From: Desulfuromonadales bacterium
GTDB lineage: Bacteria; Desulfobacterota; Desulfuromonadia; Desulfuromonadales; BM103
DNA length: 54,699 nucleotides
Reading direction: 5' to 3'
NCBI GenBank assembly: GCA_014860225.1
Contig: JACZKE010000047.1
Coordinates: 1-54,699, forward strand
The translations under genes were made by a program, and so were the position numbers. Shown one piece after another: positions 8,245 through 16,365 of the stretch. Each line of letters begins with the position of its first letter. Positions within the stretch are counted from its first letter, which is position 1. The notes beneath the pieces are model-generated. The model saw nothing but the letters and a program-made list of their open reading frames with translations. It was not told the origin of the DNA and searched no databases.

Positions 8245-9399
8245 CTATTTTTTCCAGTTGAATAGATTCGAAAACACACCGTCTTTTCTTTTGACTTGGG
8301 CGTCACATATTAGATGTAAATATTTTGTAAAATCGGTGGAGTCAGCAAAGTAGTTTGGATAAGCCTCTTTAATTCCACCAACGGCCGTACTTGAAACAAG
8401 TGCTACTACAAGGTGCTTATCTTTTGCAGATGCTTTCTCCACTTCGGTATACATAGCCTCTGCTTCAGCGCTATTTTCTTCTTTGAACATCGTCGCTTTT
8501 CCGGTGTTTTTTTCTGTATTTATCTCAATCAACACGTATCCTCTGCCGCCATTTTCCCCAAGTTTGGTATCAACAAATTTTAGAGAAACGGCAAAAGCAT
8601 TGAGCTTTTTTATAACATTGAGCCTTTGACAGTAATCTTGTGTTTTTCTACAACCGCTCATGTGTTGATCGTCCTTATTTAATTCTTTGAGATACTCAGT
8701 AAATTTATCCTGATCTGAAAGTTTATTAAACATGTGGATCTCTTCCATAATCGCAAATTGCTCACTAACACTGGCAAAAAAAACCTTCCAGTCTTTATCT
8801 CCTTGGTTAGATTTCAGCGCTTGGCCTGTAAACAGGTCGACAATCTCTAATGCTGTGGCCCAGTCATGCTGGAGAACTGTTCTGACTTGGACCTCTATGT
8901 CCATTTTTTCTCCTTCTTTGTTCGAGAATTGGCCAACGAGATGATAACCTCGATAGCCATCCTCTTTTGGTTTGTCTACATAATTTTTTGCACGTATTTT
9001 GCCCTCAGTGTTCTTAAATTCAGGCCTTTTTCTCAACTCTCTGACTACTTGTTGAAGCTTTTTTTTATTTGAAACAATGGCTCTGCACCCGCCTATGTCT
9101 TGCATGTTTTTGAGTTTCATTTTGTCGAAACGTTTTAGCTTTGCAATGATTGATGGGTAACGTTTCAACCTCTTTGCAAATATAGCTGTATTGTCTTTCT
9201 TGGGAATAAGCTCTTGTAGTAATTTAAAGGCAAAATCAAGTGGTTCTTCGTGGTTAAAACGCCAGTATGAAAGTATGTCCATGGCTGCAGAAAACGCTTT
9301 TTCGTCATCTTGAATGTTTTCACGAATAAGTTTTTCACCAGCTTTAATGATTTGCTTTCCTGAGTATTTTCTTTTTGATCTCTTCATACTGATAGCCAT
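8245..9399 (-). CDS. RelA/SpoT synthetase-domain protein (stand-alone alarmone synthetase-like)
   Basis: This 384-residue protein has a (p)ppGpp-synthetase-type nucleotidyltransferase domain in residues about 60-210. Visible motifs are the R-x-K-(x)3-S-(x)3-K segment (RLKRYPSIIAK), DIGGCRAIV, EDGYRGYHLV and the catalytic-strand motif IEVQVRT with QHDWA. No HD hydrolase, TGS or ACT domain is present, so it is neither bifunctional Rel nor SpoT. The C-terminal half (about 215-384) is unlike anything I recognise. It is the last gene of a four-gene minus-strand run, 63 nt after the DUF2726 gene. Related stand-alone synthetases include toxSAS toxins and defence effectors, and the neighbouring restriction-modification genes make that role plausible (inference). 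The start ATG has no Shine-Dalgarno (AAAAATT upstream), suggesting low translation. Base composition is AT-richer than the mod and helicase genes. Confidence 0.82.
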   Translation of the reverse strand: MAISMKRSKRKYSGKQIIKAGEKLIRENIQDDEKAFSAAMDILSYWRFNHEEPLDFAFKLLQELIPKKDNTAIFAKRLKRYPSIIAKLKRFDKMKLKNMQDIGGCRAIVSNKKKLQQVVRELRKRPEFKNTEGKIRAKNYVDKPKEDGYRGYHLVGQFSNKEGEKMDIEVQVRTVLQHDWATALEIVDLFTGQALKSNQGDKDWKVFFASVSEQFAIMEEIHMFNKLSDQDKFTEYLKELNKDDQHMSGCRKTQDYCQRLNVIKKLNAFAVSLKFVDTKLGENGGRGYVLIEINTEKNTGKATMFKEENSAEAEAMYTEVEKASAKDKHLVVALVSSTAVGGIKEAYPNYFADSTDFTKYLHLICDAQVKRKDGVFSNLFNWKK

Positions 9400-9462
9400 A
9401 ATTTTTAATATGTAAATTTTTCAAGATTCCCCGTTCCAGCAACATAGGAGCCTCAAAATACG

Positions 9463-10260
9463 TTAGGCTATTTCTTGGGCAACTCGCTTAACGGTTTTAC
9501 ATTTAGGGTAGTCAATGCAAACGAAAAACAATTTGCCCTGATGAGGGCCCTTCGAAACTTTTCTTGCACGCATAACTGAGCCACAATCAGGACATTCTTC
9601 TTCAGTGCCTCTTTTCCTTTCGACAGGCAAATTCTCAATATTCCCCAAATTCCAACCCGCAGTAGCGGCTTGGTCTTTTTCTGCCAAAATATCAAAACAA
9701 TGCTCTTCTCTAGCGTCTTGTGTGTCTTCATCCCCTAAAATCGAAAACGCGCTAACTAGTAATGAACGTACTTCACTGACCTTATAACTTCTTTCTACGG
9801 GAAAATGCAAAATTGGTATGCCTACCTCACTTAGTACTTTGTCAACGAATTCATCTCTTTTCTTCCGATCTGAGCGATTGTGTGATTTGTCATCCAACTC
9901 AACGATGCCTATGATCTTCAAATCATCCTTTTGACAGATAACGAAATCGACGTGCTTTTTGTTGATTCGATTTAACGATGAATAGAAGTGACTCCTGGAC
10001 AGTTTTCTCTTGGGTTCGATTATGTCTCCAAGGCGAACTTTTCCAAAAACTTTGTACTTAACATTTAAAGCCTGCTCAAGCACACCTAGAAACGAACGCT
10101 CCGCTGGAGAGAAGAGTTCTTCAATCTTTTGGTATTGGGTGACTCTCGAGGAAGTGGAGTTCCTCAGCTTTCTTGAGGATGCTTTTAAGGCAAATCTGAT
10201 TAAAAAAATGAAGATGACAAGAACTATGATGGGTGAATAGTCAATTGAAGTTTGTTGCAT
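9463..10260 (-). CDS. DUF2726-type nuclease-fold protein with TM anchor and topoisomerase zinc ribbon
   Basis: This is a 265-residue protein. A hydrophobic N-terminus (residues about 9-25) predicts a membrane anchor. The middle (about 45-175) matches the DUF2726 pattern: FSPAERSFLGVLEQAL, a DFVICQKDDLKIIGIVELDD strand, DRKKRDEFVDKVL and GIPILHFP. This family is thought to have a PD-(D/E)XK-like or Vsr-like nuclease fold (family knowledge; activity unproven). The C-terminus is a zinc ribbon of the type-IA-topoisomerase class, CPDCGS with CIDYPKC. It starts 23 nt after the helicase gene with a G-rich Shine-Dalgarno (AGGGGGGG) and is co-directional with it. A membrane-bound DNA-binding nuclease-like accessory inside an R-M operon is unusual. 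Alternatively it is an unrelated cargo gene. Confidence 0.72.
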   Translation of the reverse strand: MQQTSIDYSPIIVLVIFIFLIRFALKASSRKLRNSTSSRVTQYQKIEELFSPAERSFLGVLEQALNVKYKVFGKVRLGDIIEPKRKLSRSHFYSSLNRINKKHVDFVICQKDDLKIIGIVELDDKSHNRSDRKKRDEFVDKVLSEVGIPILHFPVERSYKVSEVRSLLVSAFSILGDEDTQDAREEHCFDILAEKDQAATAGWNLGNIENLPVERKRGTEEECPDCGSVMRARKVSKGPHQGKLFFVCIDYPKCKTVKRVAQEIA

Positions 10261-10283
10261 TGCCCCCCCTTTAATTGCCCGAC

Positions 10284-12878
10284 CTAGTAATCACTCGCAA
10301 AGGTGCCTTCGTAGAGACTTTTCGCGTCATTAGCCCTGGCCACTTCTTTGCGAACTGCTGAATCAGTCAAGTCTAGCACTCGCAACTTATCCCCGACCTT
10401 GGCAACAACATCAACACGGCGATAAACCGTCGCATGGATCTCTGCATAACTGGCTAAGCCTTGAAGTTTGGGTAACGCATCGCTGAGCTGAGTTCCGTGG
10501 GGATCGACGATATCAACTGCGAAAGTACCATCCAATTGCGTTGAAAAGAAGATGAAGTCAGGTCTGACAATCTTTACCTGGTTGTTCTCGGTGTAGGCGA
10601 CACCCAGAGAATCCTGGCTAGAGCGAGCCGGGTTACGGTACCAGGTTTGGAAACCTTGGCGTTTAGTCTCGGTCTCCAACACTGCAATTTCCCACTCGTT
10701 CATTTCGGCAGGAAACATGCCGTTCTCGTCGCACAACATGTGCTGCTTGTACGTCGGCAGCGGCGTTTTGCTGCCATTCACCTCAAGCGCAGTAGTGGCT
10801 ACTATCCAGGATTTAGGTTTGGCGAGGTCTATTTCTCCAGGCTCCGTGCTCATCCCCTTGATCAAGCGGTATGCCTCCTGGCGCTCGTCCGACAATCCCT
10901 TGATTTGTACCCGAAATTTTTCAAGCCATGCTTTAGCTAAAGTATCCGCATCGGCGTCAAGGCAGGTTTTCACATTTGTTACCAATCCAAGAGCCGCGAT
11001 GTCGGCATGTGCTTCCATAAGCGCATCTTCAGAGGAATCAGCATCGGTATTATTGGCGGCCAGATATTCAGCGTAAGTCCGTGAAAGGTCCGGGCTCAGG
11101 ATGCGCGCGGCGCGGCGGTAGGCATCCTCGATCACAACATAGTCAGCATCCTCCCAAAAATCATTGAAAGATTTACTCTTGGTCTTAAGGACGGCGGTCA
11201 GACTCTTTCCCTCAACAGTTAAAACCGTCTCGCGAGCAATGGCAATCTCTTTGGCGTAGCGAGTCTGTATCGCATCCAGAACCTTGTGCATTTCCGCGTG
11301 AGCAATCTTACCCGCACCTGACAGCAACCCGTCCCAGGCAAGTTCGTGGGCAAGTGCGGTCAACCGCTTGACCGGATTCGCTCCCCGTTGCGGTAAAGAC
11401 TGGGACGGCAACAACAGAAACTTCTCCCAAACTGACTCGGGAACCGACGGATCCGGCGTCATTTCCTTGGGATTGATGAGCACCCTTCGCCCAAGCAGAG
11501 TAGTATCGCCGTCATCCCCACCCTTCATAAGGGAATCAGCGACCGCCTCTACGGACTTGGTATCGAAAAACGGTAGCAGGCAATCAACTGAATTGAGCCG
11601 GTCATTGCCAGGAATGCGCCGGGCGAGAGGCGTTCGGACCATGCGCCCCATCAATTGGGTAATGTGAGTGCGATCCTTGGCAGGTCGGAAGGAAACCAGG
11701 ACTTCAGCCCTCGGACAGTCCCACCCCGTGCTGATGGCGTCTTTTGCTATGAGCACGCGAACCCAGGACGAATCTTGCACACGTTCAGGAGAGATGTATG
11801 GCACAGTATGCCCTCCGAAAGTCTGGTTGGTGTGGTCGCCGAACACATGGGCAATAGCTTCATGCGTCAATTCCGGCCACTGCTGGAAGATCGTGTCGAG
11901 TGCCCTTCCTATCTCATTGGGGTCTGGGGTATTCGGTACTTGTAGAACCATGAGTGGTTTTACAACTTCTCCAGTATTCTGCTGTTTGGTGTAGTCTGCC
12001 CAGGCATCGCTCGACTCCTTGATTTTGCCTGTGGCGCGACGCACGAGCACAGTATCGAATTGGCCCACTTCATCGGGGATATCCAGGATTATAGTGTCCT
12101 TCAGTAGACCCGACTCCTGCACCTTGGCAGAATCCACAACGATGTTGGGGAGGATACTACGCCCTTCCGCTCCAACTATGGAGGCGTTAAATCGCTCCAC
12201 TGTGGCAGATATGCCCAAGACTACCGGGATCGCAGGTACAGAGCCCGTACCGTTGATGAGCCTTTTGACGATAGTAGACTTGTCCTTCTTCGCTGCCTCT
12301 GACGGGTTCCCCATGCCCCTGTGAGCCTCATCAAGCGCAAGATAGAGCGTCAGAGACGGATCTTCAATCGTGTTCTGAATCGTATCCCAGATTGTGTGTG
12401 ACCGCAGGTCCGGGCGCATTTCTGGGAAGGGTTCACCGCTCTGAGCATACGCTTCCTCCGGGTCAAAGCCCCGCACGAGAAGGCTTTTCTTGCCCAACTT
12501 CTGTGTATTAAGAAAGTACACCTTACCCGGCTCGAATCTTTCACGGTTAAAGGTGTTCTGAACGACGACAAGATCTGTGAATTCCAGCCGGTCGGAGGCT
12601 TCAAGGAGACGGAACCGCGTCTGCTCATTCAAAGACGGGTCGTCACTGAACCAGATGACAACTGCTCCGGGATCAGCCTCGAATTCATAATTATCGTCAC
12701 CATGAAACAGCGCCTCGAATGCAGCGGCAGCCATAACCGTCTTTCCAGCCCCTGTGGTCGCCGTCAGTGAGAAAGCATGCTTGTCGCCGTCCTCGCGCCA
12801 ACGTTTGCGGGCCTTGCGAAGATTGACAAGGACATCGCGGACCGCCTCGTCCTGGTAATCCTTCAGCGTAAACTTCAT
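10284..12878 (-). CDS. SF2 helicase / type III restriction (Res)-like subunit
   Basis: This 864-residue protein has an intact SF2 motor: Walker A ATTGAGKT near residue 45, motif II LALDEAHRG, motif III GISAT, and motif VI QLMGRMVRT. The C-terminal domain contains RPDFIFF followed by VDIVDPHGT. This resembles the PD-(D/E)XK position of type III Res nucleases, but Val stands where the catalytic Lys is expected. The gene starts 3 nt after the methyltransferase stop, with GGAGAG for ribosome binding inside the end of that gene, so the two are translationally coupled. Together they look like a type III-like restriction-modification pair. A helicase-only anti-phage effector is the alternative, since cleavage competence is uncertain. 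Confidence 0.88.
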   Translation of the reverse strand: MKFTLKDYQDEAVRDVLVNLRKARKRWREDGDKHAFSLTATTGAGKTVMAAAAFEALFHGDDNYEFEADPGAVVIWFSDDPSLNEQTRFRLLEASDRLEFTDLVVVQNTFNRERFEPGKVYFLNTQKLGKKSLLVRGFDPEEAYAQSGEPFPEMRPDLRSHTIWDTIQNTIEDPSLTLYLALDEAHRGMGNPSEAAKKDKSTIVKRLINGTGSVPAIPVVLGISATVERFNASIVGAEGRSILPNIVVDSAKVQESGLLKDTIILDIPDEVGQFDTVLVRRATGKIKESSDAWADYTKQQNTGEVVKPLMVLQVPNTPDPNEIGRALDTIFQQWPELTHEAIAHVFGDHTNQTFGGHTVPYISPERVQDSSWVRVLIAKDAISTGWDCPRAEVLVSFRPAKDRTHITQLMGRMVRTPLARRIPGNDRLNSVDCLLPFFDTKSVEAVADSLMKGGDDGDTTLLGRRVLINPKEMTPDPSVPESVWEKFLLLPSQSLPQRGANPVKRLTALAHELAWDGLLSGAGKIAHAEMHKVLDAIQTRYAKEIAIARETVLTVEGKSLTAVLKTKSKSFNDFWEDADYVVIEDAYRRAARILSPDLSRTYAEYLAANNTDADSSEDALMEAHADIAALGLVTNVKTCLDADADTLAKAWLEKFRVQIKGLSDERQEAYRLIKGMSTEPGEIDLAKPKSWIVATTALEVNGSKTPLPTYKQHMLCDENGMFPAEMNEWEIAVLETETKRQGFQTWYRNPARSSQDSLGVAYTENNQVKIVRPDFIFFSTQLDGTFAVDIVDPHGTQLSDALPKLQGLASYAEIHATVYRRVDVVAKVGDKLRVLDLTDSAVRKEVARANDAKSLYEGTFASDY

Positions 12879-12881
12879 TAA

Positions 12882-14993
12882 TTACTCTCCATTCGCAAAT
12901 TTGAAGTTTGAGAGGTAAGACTCATAAAGGCGAACGGGCTCCACCGAATCAGGCAAACTGCGGGCAACTGCCTGGAAGCGGCGGTCGTCATTGGTGACGA
13001 TATACGCGACGCGCAGATTATCCGCCTTCTCGACGGCAGAACAGAATGTGGCAGTCTGATCAAGCTCAATGAGCAAGCCATAAGTGTCGGCCACGTCCCA
13101 GCCTTGGGCGGGAAGAGTGTCGATGCACATTCCCTGGCTACCAGCCCGCATCCACAAGATCGGTGCAATGCGCTCAAATGTGAAGTTGTGGCTTACGGCC
13201 ACGGGGGTCTCATAGGTCAGGGTGAAGAACTCGGCGTTCTCCTCGAAGCCTTCCGCCATGGGGAACTCATCAGTAAACTTGTAGTCGCCCTTGATCGGTT
13301 TACCGCTCGGGGTCTTGCCCATAATTGCAGCTTCCACACGGGGCTTGGTGATGTAGTCACAAATGCCCCATTGCTCCCAGTCGGCATCACCGGGGCGCAG
13401 CCCTCCCTCGCGCAAGGCCTTCTGTTCGTCGGCGGCAACCTCGTTGTTGGTGACCGAGATACACTGGCGGCAACCTTCGTCCTGACGATTTAGCCGCATG
13501 ACTGCATGTGCGGTAGTACCTGAGCCGGAAAAGAAGTCGAGGATGATGGCCTCAGGTTTGTCCCTTACGAACAAGCGAAGCACGTCTTCTACAGCGTAAA
13601 GAGATTTAGGGAAGGGAAACTTGCGCCCTGGAAGCAAGGAACGTAAAATCATGATTCCATGTTCACTTGCACTGTGGCTGACTTTGTCCCATACGGTTCG
13701 CGGGGCTGAAATCCGACCTCCGTCCTCACGGTAATAGACTTTCAGAACCCCTGATGGCTTGCGTCCTCTTACCTCCAACTCCCCGGAGTCTATTGCAGCG
13801 AGCTGTTGAGAAGTGAGGTAGAAGATAGGGAACTGCCCATCAGCGAGACTGACACGACCTGTTCTGACGGCACCACGCTTGATAAGTCCTCGTAAGGTTT
13901 CTGGGACAACTGACCAACGTCCGTCTTCTCCATCGGGTCGTGGCGTCGGCCAGGCAGCAGTCAGTCCTTTAGGGCTTACTATGGAGTCGGATTTGAGGTG
14001 AAGAGGAAGTGCATCACCGATTTCGACCATTTCGCCTTTGTTGTTAAAGTAGATCGGATAGAAAGCGCCTGGCGATTTGCTGCGGACGCCATTTGCTCCA
14101 GACCTAGTTAAACCACGCCAACGAACCTCCGTTCCACCGCTACCTTCCTTTACATCACCCGCAATGCGTGAAGACCCAAATTGAAGAAGAAAGATATATT
14201 CATCGACGCGTGACAAGCCGTCTCGTGGGACACCTTTGGGGTTGATGACTGAGCTCACCATTTGAATCCGTGCCTCGGGAAACGTCTGTTCCAGAAGCAG
14301 TCCTAACCTCAAATACTCTTTCTCGTCAATCGTGACAATCAGTACCGAATCAGTAGGATTGAGCAGTTCCTTTGCAACTATAAGCCTACGTTCCATGAAA
14401 GCGAGCCACTTGCTGTGCCGGTAGAGGTCCTCTGACTCCACGTAGTCGTTGTTATATTTCCAGTCCTTCGCTCCGGTATTGTAGGGCGGGTCGATGTAAA
14501 TGACGTCAACCTTGCCCCGGTGCGTATAGGTCAAGGCTTTAAGTACATGATAGTTCTCGCCATTGATAACCGTATTGCAGGGTTTGTCGCCACCACGCTC
14601 AACCTTCCCGGTGCTGATTAGCCCTGGATAGATGTAATCCCGAAACTCCGCTACGACAACCAGATCATCAATCGCGACATTCTGAGTCTCCGGTTCGGCA
14701 CAGCCAAACAGCTCCAGCCGAGCGATCCGTTTACCTTTGACCTTCTCGATGCCCTTGACAGCCCATAGCCGCTGGTCACCCTTTGTAGTCGAACCTCGCT
14801 CGGGTAAAACCCGCACCTTATCTCCCTTGCGTACCGGCCGCTTAGGCAATTCCACTACCTCGGGCCGATGCCGCTCGAAGTTCAGTCCAAAGGCAAGACG
14901 TGATGATAGCGCCTTGAATTCGCGTTCCAAGTCCATTCCCATTTGGGGGTCTTTAGCCTTGGCTTGTGCAATGAGATCTGTGAGTCGCGACAC
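12882..14993 (-). CDS. Type III-like DNA methyltransferase (beta class, adenine-N6 or cytosine-N4)
   Basis: This 703-residue protein carries motif IV IDPPYNTG (about residue 170) before motif I ILDFFSGSGTTAHAV (about residue 500). That order defines the beta class, to which type III Mod proteins belong. The DPPY form favours N6-adenine. The large region between the motifs is the expected target-recognition part. An N-terminal beta-rich region (residues about 50-120) precedes the catalytic domain. The start is GTG at 14993, chosen because AAGGA sits at the right spacing. It is the first full gene of the operon and lies just after an Mrr-like remnant. The pair with the downstream helicase predicts modification and self-protection of the host chromosome. 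Confidence 0.92.
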   Translation of the reverse strand: MSRLTDLIAQAKAKDPQMGMDLEREFKALSSRLAFGLNFERHRPEVVELPKRPVRKGDKVRVLPERGSTTKGDQRLWAVKGIEKVKGKRIARLELFGCAEPETQNVAIDDLVVVAEFRDYIYPGLISTGKVERGGDKPCNTVINGENYHVLKALTYTHRGKVDVIYIDPPYNTGAKDWKYNNDYVESEDLYRHSKWLAFMERRLIVAKELLNPTDSVLIVTIDEKEYLRLGLLLEQTFPEARIQMVSSVINPKGVPRDGLSRVDEYIFLLQFGSSRIAGDVKEGSGGTEVRWRGLTRSGANGVRSKSPGAFYPIYFNNKGEMVEIGDALPLHLKSDSIVSPKGLTAAWPTPRPDGEDGRWSVVPETLRGLIKRGAVRTGRVSLADGQFPIFYLTSQQLAAIDSGELEVRGRKPSGVLKVYYREDGGRISAPRTVWDKVSHSASEHGIMILRSLLPGRKFPFPKSLYAVEDVLRLFVRDKPEAIILDFFSGSGTTAHAVMRLNRQDEGCRQCISVTNNEVAADEQKALREGGLRPGDADWEQWGICDYITKPRVEAAIMGKTPSGKPIKGDYKFTDEFPMAEGFEENAEFFTLTYETPVAVSHNFTFERIAPILWMRAGSQGMCIDTLPAQGWDVADTYGLLIELDQTATFCSAVEKADNLRVAYIVTNDDRRFQAVARSLPDSVEPVRLYESYLSNFKFANGE

Positions 14994-15046
14994 GTCAGTT
15001 CCTTAATGATGGCGGGCAAAACATCAGGCTGCTTGATCCCGTGGGG

Positions 15047-15112
15047 CTACTCGTCATTTTCTAACAGCTCAAGCAGCGGAAGCATCAGGGTCTGGAAATC
15101 TGGAAAGGTCAT
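15047..15112 (-). pseudogene. Remnant of an Mrr-type restriction endonuclease N-terminus (or leader peptide)
   Basis: ATG at 15112, with a strong GGGGGAGG Shine-Dalgarno, opens a 21-residue frame reading MTFPDFQTLMLPLLELLEN and two further residues before a stop. PDFQTLMLPLLELL closely resembles the opening of the Mrr N-terminal winged-helix domain. No further Mrr sequence follows in any frame before the methyltransferase start 54 nt downstream. It is either a truncated Mrr gene replaced by the present system or a short translated leader of the operon. Confidence 0.55.
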
Positions 15113-15298
15113 GGCCTCCCCCAAGGACAAGTTACAGCAAAACACTGCCCGGAAGTCTACACTAGGCGAGACCGGCATGTCGAGGGAAACGGCCGTCGCG
15201 CCTGCAACTAAAACCTTGAAAAGACAAGGAGTCACTCGTGCTCACTCCCTCAGGAATCTCGCTGAACAGCATCACCAGCATTGTCCCCGCCCCAACAT

Positions 15299-15332
15299 AA
15301 AAAAAGGCCACCTGGTGTTAATCCAAGTGGCC
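15299..15332 (-). terminator. Rho-independent terminator of the BRO-N gene
   Basis: On the minus strand GGCCACTTGG and CCAGGTGGCC form a near-perfect stem, followed by seven T residues (15305-15299). It separates the BRO-N gene from the restriction operon, which must therefore have its own promoter in 15113-15298. Confidence 0.85.
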
Positions 15333-15412
15333 ATTAAAGTGGAGACAACAAACATCCGATTACGGATTTTCGTAGTATGGCTATTTTTGTGCGCCCCATT
15401 TCCCTTGAATTT

Positions 15413-15793
15413 TCATCTCTTTGTTTTCTCTTCGCCGATTTTTTCTCTGGTTGAATAAATCCCACTCCTCATAATCTTCGGCAAGACCTCTTTGCTCAAA
15501 GCAACTTTGATAGCGTATGCGGAAGGCTTGCGGCATTTCAGCACCACCTTGAATACACCTGTTTCAGACAAATACAGAGGGCTGCCCTTTGCACCTTTTG
15601 CTTTCAAATAATCACTTGGCTCAACGGCAAAATAGCCAATTCTAGGATTGCCCCGAACTGAGTTACTTGTATTTTTGAGACCAAGCAGATCGCAAACGTC
15701 CTTTGCTCTGTACCAGGTTTGCCCCTGTTGTTTGATACAGTGAATTTTTGAGAAGTTTTCTCCAAAGATCTCCAATAATAGTTTTTGTAGCAT
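15413..15793 (-). CDS. BRO-N domain protein (phage antirepressor-like)
   Basis: This 126-residue protein matches the BRO family N-terminal DNA-binding domain: WYRAKDVCDLLGLKN, RGNPRIGYF, LYLSETGVFKVVLKCRKP and a C-terminal segment ending the domain (KVALSKEVLPKIMRSG). It is the N-terminal domain alone, without the usual C-terminal Ant/KilA-C part. Such proteins are common in prophages and satellite elements and probably regulate the element's genes. ATG has GGAGA at good spacing. A perfect palindrome lies 24 nt upstream, and its own terminator follows. Confidence 0.82.
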   Translation of the reverse strand: MLQKLLLEIFGENFSKIHCIKQQGQTWYRAKDVCDLLGLKNTSNSVRGNPRIGYFAVEPSDYLKAKGAKGSPLYLSETGVFKVVLKCRKPSAYAIKVALSKEVLPKIMRSGIYSTREKIGEEKTKR

Positions 15794-15816
15794 ATCGATT
15801 CTCCATATAATTTATT

Positions 15817-15837
15817 CCCAGCAAATTGTTTGCTGGG
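15817..15837. promoter_or_regulatory. Perfect palindrome upstream of the BRO-N gene (candidate operator)
   Basis: CCCAGCAAA-TTG-TTTGCTGGG is a perfect 9-bp inverted repeat, 24 nt before the start codon. It could be a binding site for the BRO-N protein or another element repressor, or a 5' leader hairpin. Confidence 0.5.
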
Positions 15838-16137
15838 TTGCAAAAGTTGGGTGCACACCAATAAATCAAACACCTCATTAAAATGGCAAAAATACAGTCG
15901 TCAAAGAGATATCATTGCCAAGATTTTTGGACGAAGTGGGTTGAAGCGTGGGTCTTAGGTATAAAGCACAAAAACCTACAGACAAACTCTGTTGAATAAT
16001 CCTTATAACTATCCATTTTATGGTTCTTTCCCAAGAATGCTCAGTAAGAAACCACGACTGATTAACAATGTTTTTTTGGGGAGTACTGTTTGCTGAAGTG
16101 ATCGATGAAGCGACAGATTTAATAGGGGGTGGAATTC

Positions 16138-16365
16138 GCGGGTAACAGCGGTTACAGGGTTACATCCTTTGCAAGACCTTAATTTTATGAGTTTTTTTTT
16201 GCAAAGTGGTAATCCCTTAACAGAAACAAAGGCGGGTTACGGAGGTTACATATTCTTCGTAACCGCCGTAACCCGCTAATGCTATGTCAAGACTTTGTAG
16301 AGGGCAGAAATAACCCAACGATTACAGATTCTTACAAAGGCGTAACCTCCGTAACCGCCGTAACT
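16138..16365. repeat. Cluster of GTTAC/GTAAC repeats, candidate replication origin of the element
   Basis: Repeats built on GGTTACGG/CCGTAACC occur at about 16138-16162, 16232-16249, 16259-16276 and 16338-16365. GCGGGTTACGGAGGTTAC and GTAACCGCCGTAACCCGC form an 18-bp inverted repeat with one mismatch around a 9-nt spacer. The last cluster is inside the DUF927 gene, where it encodes the VTAVTEVT tail. Iteron-like arrays beside a replication ATPase suggest an origin. The inverted pair could instead serve as a terminator for the DUF927 gene. The rest of 15838-16331 holds no recognisable gene. Confidence 0.55.
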
